A DNA stretch of 64,000 nt. Origin: Beduinella massiliensis (lineage in GTDB: Bacteria; Bacillota; Clostridia; Christensenellales; Aristaeellaceae). Position numbers and translations under genes: made by a program. Shown here one piece after another: positions 41,028-49,816 of the stretch. A model generated the notes under the pieces. That model was not told where the DNA came from and did not search any database. It was given only the letters and a program-made list of their open reading frames with translations. Within the stretch, counting starts at the first letter, position 1, and each line of letters starts with the position of its first letter. The stretch spans positions 62,001-126,000 of the forward strand of contig NZ_LT963430.1 of NCBI RefSeq assembly GCF_900199405.1, read 5' to 3'.

Positions 41028-42585
41028 ACGAATCGTCAATATTCCGAAGCGAATGAATACGCCGCGGTGCATCGTGGAGCTCTTCTTCGCCATCGCGCAG
41101 GCCTTTTCAATAAAGAGCCTTTCCCTGAGCGTGCGCAACGGGGGGCTGTCACTCATCCGCATTTCTGCGATGGGAAAAGGCGAATATGGCCCTGCCCTGC
41201 GTGATGTCATGAGCAGACTTTTGGACGGCGAGAAACAGGCTGATTATGGAGGCGCGCGATCATGGGAGGAAGCGTTGATCTACCTTTGTGGTTGTTCGGA
41301 ATGGCGGTTTAGCTGTTACGACGAGCGGGATGGCCTGTGGCATGAGGCATCCAACATTCAAGGACAGCGGGAGGAGGCCTGCTATGCGGGGGAACCTGGG
41401 TATGAGCTTACGGTTATCAACGCGTTTTCAAGCGTACCGGAAATCTACCGGAATCTGGAGCGCGATTACATCCAGACGATGAACATCGTACACGAAGCGC
41501 GCCGCTTTTGCCTGGAAAACCCGCAGATCGCCTTACGGCTGGAAAACAACGGGAGACCGTTTTTCCGTACGCCTGGTGACGGCTCGATGGATGGGTGTCT
41601 TACCCATTTGTTTTCAAGGATGATCACGGCGCAACTGCAAAGGCTTGAAGAGGCGTTTGCGGGCGGTGTCGCGCACGCGTATTTTATGACGGCGGCGGCC
41701 TCGAGCGTAGAACGCGACCTGGCGGTCGTCCGTTTAAACGGTAGGGCTGTCCGTGAAGAATGGGTGCTGTGTGAGCTGCAAAAGCGTTATCAAAACGATT
41801 TTTCCGCGTGCCACTTCGTATTCGTGCTCGACGTGGAAAGTCCAAGCCTCCGCGAGCTTCCCTACGATTTATTTCTTGCATTTGTTGGGACGCTGCCCAT
41901 TCAGGAAATTCCCGTGCAGCGACGAGAGAAGGAAGAGCACGAGGAGAGAGAACCGTACGTGAACCTGCCGGCATTCCTTTCTCCAGGACACATGGAGCAA
42001 GCGGTGCTTCCGGACGTACGGGGAAAGCTCGAAGTGGAAAAGGTATTCGGGCGCTTCTTTCTGATTCGGCAGGAGCAGTGGCTCTATCTTTTTGACTATA
42101 TGGAAGTGCTCACACGGTTTCGGATGACGGAAATTCAGCAGGAGTATCAAGGCGGAAAGATTCTGACGACGGCGTGTTACCTGGAAATTGCGGAAAAGCC
42201 GGGGGAGCGCGGGGTGGATGCGGCCTTTAAAGAACGATGCCGGGCATTAGGATTCACGATCGAGGAGGACGGCGAGGGCCGGAAGATCGTGCGCTCCTAT
42301 CCCTATTATTTAAAGGCCGGGATGGTACCTGCAATCGCAGAAAACCTGCTGAGCTGTAGGGGAACGGCGCATGCAGAGCCTTCACACGAGGAGTTACTCT
42401 ATCTGATTGCCTATAGCATTGTTTCTGCTGAAAACAGCAACCGAAGCACGGCGGCCTCGGAGAACGTCGTCATGCTGATGGAAATGGCCCATCGGATGCT
42501 GCAAACCGGCTTCCTGCCCCGGGAGAGCGTCCCCATTTATCGGATTGGATGCAATGCGTATGACCGAAGGGACCGGGAAAAATGA
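41017..42585 (+). CDS. Degenerate MutL-like protein (no ATPase or nuclease motifs)
   Basis: The whole chain follows the MutL layout. NGGLSLIRISAMGKG (41-55) lines up with the GHKL strand before DNGxG. SWEEALIYLCG (82-92) matches the RGEALxSI region. LTVINAFSSVPEIYRNLERD (131-150) matches the TxVxVxxLFxNxPARxKFL block. IALRLENNGRPFFRTPGDG follows, and RLNGRAVREEWV (239-250) matches the VNGR motif. A C-terminal domain ends RCRALGFTIEEDGEGRKIVRSYP. The catalytic residues are gone: ELVENSLDAG becomes ELFFAIAQAF (Asn to Ala25, Asp to Gln28), DNG becomes AMG (Ala51), and the DQHAxxER endonuclease motif becomes DYMEVLTRF (360-368). The frame is intact over 522 residues and overlaps an AraC gene. Its role is unknown; a scaffold or regulator is inferred. 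Confidence 0.72.
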   Translation: MTNERIVNIPKRMNTPRCIVELFFAIAQAFSIKSLSLSVRNGGLSLIRISAMGKGEYGPALRDVMSRLLDGEKQADYGGARSWEEALIYLCGCSEWRFSCYDERDGLWHEASNIQGQREEACYAGEPGYELTVINAFSSVPEIYRNLERDYIQTMNIVHEARRFCLENPQIALRLENNGRPFFRTPGDGSMDGCLTHLFSRMITAQLQRLEEAFAGGVAHAYFMTAAASSVERDLAVVRLNGRAVREEWVLCELQKRYQNDFSACHFVFVLDVESPSLRELPYDLFLAFVGTLPIQEIPVQRREKEEHEEREPYVNLPAFLSPGHMEQAVLPDVRGKLEVEKVFGRFFLIRQEQWLYLFDYMEVLTRFRMTEIQQEYQGGKILTTACYLEIAEKPGERGVDAAFKERCRALGFTIEEDGEGRKIVRSYPYYLKAGMVPAIAENLLSCRGTAHAEPSHEELLYLIAYSIVSAENSNRSTAASENVVMLMEMAHRMLQTGFLPRESVPIYRIGCNAYDRRDREK

Positions 42586-42747
42586 CGCTTTTATGGCATG
42601 GGACGCCATGAAAGGCCGCGTAAATTGAGAGACATTTGATAAAAACAACGTTTTTTTTGCTACATACACCGCGCTTCCTGTGCGATAAAGTATAGGCAGA
42701 AACAGCGCCCGGAACGATGGGGCGCAAGAACAGAAAGGATGGGGAAG

Positions 42748-44040
42748 ATGAAAAAGACAGTCGCTTTCGTATTGAGCTTGCTGCTTTGCCTGTCGGCGAT
42801 GCCGGTCTTCGCGGCGGAGGACGCCCTGCCCGTGAACGACATGAAAGGCGAGGTGACGTTTTCCTTCTGGGGGACGCCGGAAGAGGTCGAGATTCAGGAA
42901 AAAATCACGGCGGAGTTTAACAAGTACTATCCGAACATCAAGGTAAACCTGGATCACGTCTCTGGCGCTGGGGACTTCAACACGGCGATTCTGACCCGTA
43001 TGAGCGGCGGAAACGCACCCGACGTCTTCTACCTGGGCGAGATCTCCGTGGAGATCTTCCGAGACAAGGGACTGCTATGCGATATGCTGCCCTTCGCTCA
43101 GCGCGACAACCTGGACCTTGGCGATTACTGGGACGGCGTGCTGTCGCCGGCCGGCTACAATGAAGGGCATATGTGGGCGTTCCCTAAGGACTGCACGCCC
43201 TACATGATCTACTACAACAAAGATCACTTTGACGAACTCGGCCTCGAATACCCCAGTGCGGACTGGACGTTCGAGGATTTTACCGAAACCGCGAAGAAGC
43301 TGACGGTGACCGCAGACAACGGCAAGACCACGCGCTATGGCTACTGGGCAGAACATGGCTGGTGCGCCTGGTTCGCCGCAGCGTACAAGAACGGCGGAGC
43401 GATCATGAACGAGGACTGCACGCGTCTGGTCGCGGACCCGAAGACCGCGGAAGCGCTGCAGTGGTACTTCGACCTGGCGAACGTGCATAACGTTTCGCCG
43501 GCACCGGAGGCGCAGACCTCGATGGGCGGCAGCGCGACCGATGCTTTCATGTCCGGCCTGACCTCTATGATGATCGGCGGCCGCTTCGCGACCTACTGGC
43601 TCAAGGATTGGGACGGCAATTATGATTACACCCTGTTCCCCTTTGGGGAGGGCGTGTATCAGCCTCTGCAGTTCGTCGCGCTGGGCATCCCGGAGGCAAG
43701 CAAGAACAAAGACGCCGCCTGGGAATTCATCAAGTTTTACTGCGGCAAGACAGGCCAGGAGATCAACTCCGCCAGCGGCATGGGCCTGCCGGTCATGAAG
43801 AGCGTACACGAATCCGGCGTATGGCTCCAGGAGTGGGAGACGGAGAACAATCGTGAAATGCTGACGGCGCAGTTCAACAACACCAAGGACCTCCCCTTCC
43901 ACCCCGACTGGGCGAAGCTGATCGACGACGTGTTCTACCGCAACCTGATGGAAGCGGCCGGAGGCCTGAAGAGTGCGGCGGAGGCGCTCGACCTGGCAGT
44001 CGCTGAAGGAAACGCTTATCTGGAGAACAACGGGAAATAG
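42748..44040 (+). CDS. Sugar ABC transporter substrate-binding protein (family 1)
   Basis: This is the solute-binding component of a CUT1 carbohydrate importer. The signal peptide (about 1-21, ending VFA) lacks a lipobox cysteine. The mature protein begins with VTFSFWGTPEEVEIQEKITAEFNKYYPNIKV, a typical family 1 opening, and continues with NAPDVFYLGE, MWAFPKDCTPYMIYYNKDHFDELGL and DAFMSGLTSMMIGG. The length of 430 is typical for monosaccharide or small oligosaccharide binders. I start at the second ATG (42748), where AAAGG is correctly spaced. It follows the MutL-like gene after 162 bases. Downstream GH172 suggests furanose-type sugars. Confidence 0.92.
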   Translation: MKKTVAFVLSLLLCLSAMPVFAAEDALPVNDMKGEVTFSFWGTPEEVEIQEKITAEFNKYYPNIKVNLDHVSGAGDFNTAILTRMSGGNAPDVFYLGEISVEIFRDKGLLCDMLPFAQRDNLDLGDYWDGVLSPAGYNEGHMWAFPKDCTPYMIYYNKDHFDELGLEYPSADWTFEDFTETAKKLTVTADNGKTTRYGYWAEHGWCAWFAAAYKNGGAIMNEDCTRLVADPKTAEALQWYFDLANVHNVSPAPEAQTSMGGSATDAFMSGLTSMMIGGRFATYWLKDWDGNYDYTLFPFGEGVYQPLQFVALGIPEASKNKDAAWEFIKFYCGKTGQEINSASGMGLPVMKSVHESGVWLQEWETENNREMLTAQFNNTKDLPFHPDWAKLIDDVFYRNLMEAAGGLKSAAEALDLAVAEGNAYLENNGK

Positions 44041-44118
44041 GTACCGGCCGCGGGGAGGGGAATCGCCCCTCCCCGCGCCGGTTTCACGAACCAGTTTCAT
44101 CGTAGAAAGGGTGAGCTT

Positions 44119-45030
44119 ATGCGGCCCGCGCGCACGAACGGCCCCGGGACGGGGATGCTTTCCGCCAGAAAGGACGAGCAATTCTGGGGCTATACCTTTA
44201 TCCTCCCCAACTTCCTGGCGACAGCCGTTTTTCTTTTCATTCCCCTGATCTATTCGCTGTACATCTCCTTTATGGACTGGGATATGATTAAGCAGCCGGA
44301 GTTTATCGGGCTCGCCAATTACACCGTAAAGCTCGCGCAGGACACGCAGTTCTTCCTCGCGCTCAAGAATACGGTCGTCTATTCAGTCGTCAGCATTCCG
44401 CTCGGCATTGCGCTGGCGATCTTTGTTGCCTACCTGCTGTCCGGAAACCTGAAGGGTAACTCGGTGTTCCGCAGCGTCGTCTTCATGCCGGTTATCATCT
44501 CTACCGTGGCGGTATCGATGATCTGGAAGTGGTTGCTCAACGGCGATTACGGCGTGGTGAACTATCTCTTGTCCCTCGTAGGCCTACAGGGCGTACACTG
44601 GCTTGGCGATGCCAAGTACGCCATGGGGACGATCATCGCCATTTCGATCTGGAAAAACCTCGGGTTCAACGTCGTCATCCTGATCGCGGCGTTCAAGGAC
44701 GTGCCATCCAGCTACTTCGAGTCAGCGGCGCTTGACGGTGCGAATGAATGGCAAAAGCTGACCCGCATATCGCTGCCGCTGATCGCGCCCTCGGTCTTCT
44801 TCGTCACGATCATGTCGGTCATCAATTCCTTTCAAGTCTTCGACCTCATTTATAACCTTACGCTGGGCGGGCCCAACGGCGCCACGACGGTGCTCTATTA
44901 CCTCGTCTATCAAAATGCGTTCAGGTTCTTTGATATGGGATATGCCTCCGCGCTTTCGTGGATCGTGTTCGCGATCATATTCCTCTTTACGATGCTCCAG
45001 ATGCGGATGAATAAAGAGCAGAGCATCTGA
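44119..45030 (+). CDS. Sugar ABC transporter permease, first subunit
   Basis: A six-helix permease of the same importer (MalF/UgpA-like). FILPNFLATAVFLFIPLIYSLYISFMDWDM is the typical first helix region, and the EAA loop is FESAALDGANEWQKLTRISLPLI. The length of 303 is normal. GGGTGAG precedes the ATG. It lies 28 bases before the second permease. Confidence 0.94.
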   Translation: MRPARTNGPGTGMLSARKDEQFWGYTFILPNFLATAVFLFIPLIYSLYISFMDWDMIKQPEFIGLANYTVKLAQDTQFFLALKNTVVYSVVSIPLGIALAIFVAYLLSGNLKGNSVFRSVVFMPVIISTVAVSMIWKWLLNGDYGVVNYLLSLVGLQGVHWLGDAKYAMGTIIAISIWKNLGFNVVILIAAFKDVPSSYFESAALDGANEWQKLTRISLPLIAPSVFFVTIMSVINSFQVFDLIYNLTLGGPNGATTVLYYLVYQNAFRFFDMGYASALSWIVFAIIFLFTMLQMRMNKEQSI

Positions 45031-45058
45031 GGCGACAAGCAGAAAGGAGAACGCGGAT

Positions 45059-45892
45059 ATGGGTAAAGACATGAGCAGGTCTGCGAAGGCGCTGAGCTAT
45101 CTGTTTTTGATCATCCTTTCCTTCGTCATGATCCTGCCCTTTTTCTGGACGGTCGTCACTTCGTTCAAGCAGCAGACGGAGATTTTGACGTGGCCGCCCC
45201 AGTTCCTTCCGTCCAAGCTGTACTTGGGGAATTATCAATACGTCATCGAAAAGATCAAGATCGGGACGATGTTCGTCAATTCGCTCTACATCGCCGTGCT
45301 CACGACGGTGGGGCAGCTCGTGTTTTGCTCTCTGGCGGGCTTTTCGTTCGCAAAGCTCCGCTTCCGATTTAAGGACGGGCTGTTTAAGGCGTACCTTGCG
45401 ACGATGATGGTGCCGGCGATGCTGACACTGATCCCGCGTTATGTCATCATGAAGAACATCGGCATGGTGGATACGCACATGTCGCTGATCCTTCCGGCGC
45501 TGTTTGGAGGTCCCTTCGGCGTCTTCCTCATGCGCCAGTTTTACATAGGGCTTCCCGACGAGCTGATGGAGGCTGCGCGCATCGACGGGGCGAGCTATCC
45601 CTATATCTTCGCTAGAATCTATACGCCGCTGACGCGTCCCATTTTGTCGACGCTGGCCGTTTTCAGCTTTATGGGCTCTTGGAACGACTTCCTTTGGCCG
45701 CTGATTACGATCCAGTCCAACGGGCTCAAGACGCTGCCCATCGGCCTCGCGTCGTTTCAAAGCCTGTACGGCATCAAGTACAGCCTGCTGATGGCGGGCG
45801 CGGTGCTGGCAATGCTGCCGGTTCTCGTCGCCTTCCTCTTCGCGCAGAAGCAGTTTATCGAAGGAATCGCCGTTACCGGCCTGAAAGGATGA
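45059..45892 (+). CDS. Sugar ABC transporter permease, second subunit
   Basis: A MalG/UgpE-like permease of the same importer. ILPFFWTVVTSFKQQTEILTWPP is typical of the N-terminal region, and the EAA loop is MEAARIDGASYPYIFARIYTPLT. It ends FIEGIAVTGLKG as usual for this family. The length is 277. AAAGGAG lies upstream. No ATPase gene follows, so a shared MsmX-type ATPase elsewhere is needed. Confidence 0.94.
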   Translation: MGKDMSRSAKALSYLFLIILSFVMILPFFWTVVTSFKQQTEILTWPPQFLPSKLYLGNYQYVIEKIKIGTMFVNSLYIAVLTTVGQLVFCSLAGFSFAKLRFRFKDGLFKAYLATMMVPAMLTLIPRYVIMKNIGMVDTHMSLILPALFGGPFGVFLMRQFYIGLPDELMEAARIDGASYPYIFARIYTPLTRPILSTLAVFSFMGSWNDFLWPLITIQSNGLKTLPIGLASFQSLYGIKYSLLMAGAVLAMLPVLVAFLFAQKQFIEGIAVTGLKG

Positions 45893-45897
45893 TGCAC

Positions 45898-46971
45898 ATG
45901 CTTCCGATCGTTTCCGCCTCCGTAGAACCCCGCTGCAGCGTGATTACGCAAAGCGACGGAGACCTCTTTCCCTGTGCCTGGGCCGACGACGGCGCGCTGT
46001 ACGCAGCCAACGGGGACGGCAAGGGCTTTGACCTGTCTGCGGAGTGGTGCGACATCGTAGTGAACCGCATCGACGGCGGCATCGGCGCGCTGAAGGGCGT
46101 GCGGCTTACCGGGCAGGAGGGCGTGGGCAGCGTGTTCGCCGACCCCGCGCACTACAACAGGAAACCCACGGGGATGGCCTGCGTGGACGGCGTGCTGTAC
46201 CTCGCGGTGCAGAACCTCAACAAGGACCCCGGACAGTTTGGGTTCGACGACGTGCCCTGCGCGACGATCTGCCGCTCGGACGACAAGGGGAAGACCTGGA
46301 CTTGGGACCGGGAAAAGCCAATGTTCGACGGCTACCGCTTCACGACGCTCATGTTTCTCGACTACGGCAAAAACTACGAAAACTGCCCCGACGACTACGT
46401 GCTCACGTATGGCATGGATGACAACTGGCGGGCTTCCATCAGCGGCAAGGTGCGGGATCCACAGGAGCTGTACCTGGCGCGAGTGCGAAGAGATCAGATC
46501 ATGAATCGCGAGGCTTGGACATTTTTTTGTGGTATGGAGGGCGACTCACCGCTGTTTTCAAAGGACATAGGCCTTAGAAAGCCCGTGCTGACCGATACCC
46601 GGCGGGTGCTCGTCACGCCGCCGGAAGGCAAAGGCAGCCCGAAGCAGAGCATGTCGGTTATCTCGCAGGGAAGCGTCGTATACAACAAGCCGCTGGGGCG
46701 CTACCTGTACACCTCCTGGACGGAAAACACGTTTGAGTTTTACGAAGCCCCGGCCCCTTGGGGCCCGTTCCGGCTTTTTCTCTCGTATGACTTCGGCTTC
46801 TATCCTTGGACCGAGGAACGTTATGGAGGCTACGCTACGGTGATTCCCTCGAAGTTCATCAGTGAGGACGGAAAGACGATGTACGTGCAGTCAAATACCT
46901 TTGTGGGCGGCACGCACAAATATGCGTTCAATCTGCGAAAGCTCACGGTGGAAACCGGCGAAGCGAGATAA
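45898..46971 (+). CDS. DUF4185-like beta-propeller protein
   Basis: A cytoplasmic protein (no signal peptide) of 357 residues that resembles the DUF4185/sialidase-like propellers. Repeated blades show CAWADDGALYAANGDGKGFD, GVLYLAVQN, CRSDDKGKTWTWDREKP with an Asp-box-like motif, and GRYLYTSWTENTFEFYEAPAPWGPF. It starts 5 bases after the permease gene; three in-frame ATGs are close together, and the third has AAAGG at 9 bases, so I chose it. Context between a sugar transporter and a GH172 enzyme suggests carbohydrate processing, perhaps as a glycosidase. Its catalytic residues are not assigned. Confidence 0.7.
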   Translation: MLPIVSASVEPRCSVITQSDGDLFPCAWADDGALYAANGDGKGFDLSAEWCDIVVNRIDGGIGALKGVRLTGQEGVGSVFADPAHYNRKPTGMACVDGVLYLAVQNLNKDPGQFGFDDVPCATICRSDDKGKTWTWDREKPMFDGYRFTTLMFLDYGKNYENCPDDYVLTYGMDDNWRASISGKVRDPQELYLARVRRDQIMNREAWTFFCGMEGDSPLFSKDIGLRKPVLTDTRRVLVTPPEGKGSPKQSMSVISQGSVVYNKPLGRYLYTSWTENTFEFYEAPAPWGPFRLFLSYDFGFYPWTEERYGGYATVIPSKFISEDGKTMYVQSNTFVGGTHKYAFNLRKLTVETGEAR

Positions 46972-46991
46972 CGAAAGGGCGGTATATAGAG

Positions 46992-48068
46992 ATGATGGAT
47001 CAAATTTCGAAGGTGCTGAACTGGAAATCGCGCTCGATTTCACCGGAACATCTTTCCGGAGAGCCGGGAAAGGGCGGTATGACGCCGCTGGAGATGGGCA
47101 GCGCGCGCAGCGCAGCACGAGCGCTGGGCACCGGATGGAAGGTCAACCCCTATTTCGACATTCCCGCAGGGCAGACGTTCGAGCTGGCGAACATCGCGGG
47201 AAGCGGCGCGATCAAACATATCTGGATGACGCCGACGGGTAAGTGGCGCCTGTCCATCCTGCGCATGTACTGGGACGGGCAGGAAATACCCAGCGTCGAA
47301 TGCCCGGTCGGGGACTTTTTCTGCATGGGCTGGCAGGAATACGCGCAGGTGACCTCGGCGGCCGTGTGCGTAAACCCCGGCAGCGCGTTCAACTGCTACT
47401 GGGATATGCCTTTTCGCGCACAGGTGCGCATTACGCTGGAAAACCTGGACGACGTGCCAATGCGCATCTATTATCAGATCGACTACGCGCTGTACGACCA
47501 GCCGGAGGAAATTGTCTATTTCCATGCGCAGTTTCGCCGCGTGAATCCGCTGCCCTATAAAGAGGTCTACACCATTCTGGACGGCGTCCAGGGAAAGGGG
47601 CATTACGTGGGCACCTATATGGCCTGGGGTGTCAACAACAACGGATGGTGGGGAGAAGGTGAAATCAAGTTCTATCTGGACGGAGACAAGGAATATCCCA
47701 CCATCTGCGGAACGGGTACGGAGGACTACTTCTGTGGTTCCTACGATTTTGAGGATCCCCGTACGCACGACCGCTACCTGCCCTTCACCACGCCCTTTGC
47801 AGGGCTTCCGCAGGTGATCGAGCCCGATCGCCTCTACGCCAGCCAGTTCCGCTTCGGCATGTACAGGTGGCATATCACCGACCCCATCTGCTTTGAACGG
47901 GAGCTGCGTGTGACGATTCAGGCGCTTGGATGGTTCAATATGGGCAAGCCGGACTGTCGCTATCTGCCGCTGAAGGACGACATCGCTTCTGTCGCCTTCT
48001 GGTATCAGGCGCAGCCCGCAAGGTCGGTACCCAGGCTCCCGGAGCGTGACGAACTGGAGGTCATTTAA
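46992..48068 (+). CDS. DUF2961 protein, glycoside hydrolase family 172
   Basis: The DUF2961 hallmarks are all present: GSGAIKHIWMTP near residues 69-80, LRMYWDGQEIPSVECPVGDFF, CYWDMPFRAQVRITLEN, YYQIDYALYD and CGTGTEDYFCGSY. GH172 members act on furanosides (difructose dianhydride, D-arabinofuranosides, fructofuranosides) as trimers. The length of 358 is usual for the small form. There is no signal peptide, so the substrate would be imported first by the transporter encoded upstream. It is the last gene of the operon and is followed by a strong terminator. Confidence 0.88.
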   Translation: MMDQISKVLNWKSRSISPEHLSGEPGKGGMTPLEMGSARSAARALGTGWKVNPYFDIPAGQTFELANIAGSGAIKHIWMTPTGKWRLSILRMYWDGQEIPSVECPVGDFFCMGWQEYAQVTSAAVCVNPGSAFNCYWDMPFRAQVRITLENLDDVPMRIYYQIDYALYDQPEEIVYFHAQFRRVNPLPYKEVYTILDGVQGKGHYVGTYMAWGVNNNGWWGEGEIKFYLDGDKEYPTICGTGTEDYFCGSYDFEDPRTHDRYLPFTTPFAGLPQVIEPDRLYASQFRFGMYRWHITDPICFERELRVTIQALGWFNMGKPDCRYLPLKDDIASVAFWYQAQPARSVPRLPERDELEVI

Positions 48069-48072
48069 GAAT

Positions 48073-48105
48073 AAACGGGCCCGCGCCTTCGCGCGGGCCC
48101 GTTTT
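48073..48105. terminator. Strong terminator between convergent operons
   Basis: A 13-bp perfect stem (AAACGGGCCCGCG / CGCGGGCCCGTTT) has a 6-base loop followed by T. It can work in both directions between the GH172 and pepF genes. Confidence 0.88.
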
Positions 48106-48112
48106 ATATGAG

Positions 48113-49795
48113 TCAGCCTTTTATGAGCTCCCTGCAAAAGGGAAGCAGCGCGTCAAAGCACTTCTCATCGAACGGGGAGAGCAGGCCGCACGCGCGGACG
48201 ATCTGCGGAAAGGGCTGCGTGCCCGCGAAGTCTACGAAACGCAGGTATCGCTGAAAGGCTCCCTCCGGGTCCTTTTGCGACTCCGCGTAGAAGAGCAGCG
48301 CCTGCGTCTGCGCGAGCGCGTAGTCGATGAAGTAGAAGGGCATCGCGTAGATGACGGACATGTCCTGCCACTGCGACCCCCAGGAGGCAAAGGGCAGGTC
48401 GCTCGTGTCGAGGTAGGGGTTGTATCGCAGGTAGATGCGCGCATAGGCGGCGTTTCGCTCGGAGGGAGTCATCTCCGGATGATCGTATATTTCGTGCTGA
48501 AATTCGTCGCCCACGCAGATGGAGCAAATGAAGTAGGCGGCGTATTCGATCTGCTTGATCCGGTACTTGCGCAGGTCCTCCCGAGTGAAGAACGGCTCCA
48601 GATAGGGGAGCGTGAGCAGCTCCATCGACGTGGAATGCGTCTCCGCGATCTCCTGCGTGCCGCTTCGCAGGAGATACGGCACGCGTGGATTCCGGCGCGC
48701 GCGGCAGGCCGCGAGCGCGTGGCCGAACTCGTGCACCAGCACCTCCAGGTCTGTTTGGTCGCCCGCGAAGTGGCCGAAGATGAAGTCGGTGTTATAATCG
48801 GTCAGTTCGACGCAGAAGCCGTCGTAGGCGACCTTTCCCTTTCGGTCAAAGAGATCGAACATGCCGTTTTGGCGCAGCTCGTCAAAGTAAGCGCCCGCCT
48901 CGCGGTTCATCTGGTGGAAGACGTCTCCGACCGCGCGGACGAAAGCGTCGCCCGTGAGCTGAAGGCGCGGATTGCCGTCTGCGAAGCGCAGCGGAGAGTC
49001 GTACAACCTAAAGGAGGGTACGCCGAGGCGCTTGCGCTGATTCTCCTTGATTTCGCACACGAAGGGCACCCATTTTTCGAGCACCTGCGCGCGGAATGCC
49101 TCGATCTGTTCGCGTCCGAAGCCAAAGCGGCTCGCGTACTTCATGTCCGTATAGCTGCAAAAGCCCAGGCGGCGCGCCTGCTCCGTGCGGTTCTTCACCA
49201 GCGCGTCAAAGATCTCGTCCAGCTCCGCGGCGTGCGCCTCGTACCAGGCGTTTGTCGCGCGCACGGCTTCCCGCCTGCGCGCGCGGTCGGTATCGGCATA
49301 ATGGACGGACATGGAGGAGAGGGGCAGTTCCTCTCCGCAGTAGGAGACGGTCGCCTGGCCCGTGAGGTCCGTATAGCGCTGACACAGCGCCTGCTCGTCT
49401 GCGCAGAGGTCGAGAACCGAGTCGTCCGATAGGCGCGCTTCTGCCTCGACCTTTTCAAAGAAAAAGGAGCCGAGGGAAGCGGTGAGCTCGCGGCGGAAGG
49501 GAGAGGCGGCGATCGAGCGGTAGAGTTTCTGGACAAAGAGGTCGAGCCGGGGGCTGTTTTGCCCGACATAGGCCATCTCCCCGGCGTAAAATGCATCGGC
49601 GGTATTCAGAAAATAGCGAAGCTGCGCAAGGGTTGAGAACGTGCTCGCATGCTGTATCAGCTCTTCGCCTTCCGAAAGCAGGGCGAGCTGCGCTTCGGGG
49701 CTCTTTGCGGCAGCGATCTGCTCGCTCAGCGATTCAAGTGTCCTGCAGGCGGCGTCCATGTCGAAGCGCGCGTAGGAAATCTGGTGAAAGTTCAT
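48113..49795 (-). CDS. Oligoendopeptidase of the M3 family (PepF-like)
   Basis: A cytoplasmic zinc metallopeptidase that degrades oligopeptides. The catalytic motif VLVHEFGHA (HExxH) lies near residues 354-362, and a downstream Glu in EIAETHSTSMELL supplies the third zinc ligand. The length of 560 is in the range of M3B enzymes. GGGAGGT precedes the ATG. It is the last gene of a minus-strand group with two small membrane proteins. Confidence 0.93.
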   Translation of the reverse strand: MNFHQISYARFDMDAACRTLESLSEQIAAAKSPEAQLALLSEGEELIQHASTFSTLAQLRYFLNTADAFYAGEMAYVGQNSPRLDLFVQKLYRSIAASPFRRELTASLGSFFFEKVEAEARLSDDSVLDLCADEQALCQRYTDLTGQATVSYCGEELPLSSMSVHYADTDRARRREAVRATNAWYEAHAAELDEIFDALVKNRTEQARRLGFCSYTDMKYASRFGFGREQIEAFRAQVLEKWVPFVCEIKENQRKRLGVPSFRLYDSPLRFADGNPRLQLTGDAFVRAVGDVFHQMNREAGAYFDELRQNGMFDLFDRKGKVAYDGFCVELTDYNTDFIFGHFAGDQTDLEVLVHEFGHALAACRARRNPRVPYLLRSGTQEIAETHSTSMELLTLPYLEPFFTREDLRKYRIKQIEYAAYFICSICVGDEFQHEIYDHPEMTPSERNAAYARIYLRYNPYLDTSDLPFASWGSQWQDMSVIYAMPFYFIDYALAQTQALLFYAESQKDPEGAFQRYLRFVDFAGTQPFPQIVRACGLLSPFDEKCFDALLPFCRELIKG

Positions 49796-49816
49796 GCGTA
49801 CCTCCCGGTAATCGTG

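Noticed and set aside
41930-41955. GAG repeats as a TRAP binding site
   Set aside because: They lie inside the MutL-like coding region as Glu codons (KEEHEEREP), are irregularly spaced and are not in a leader.
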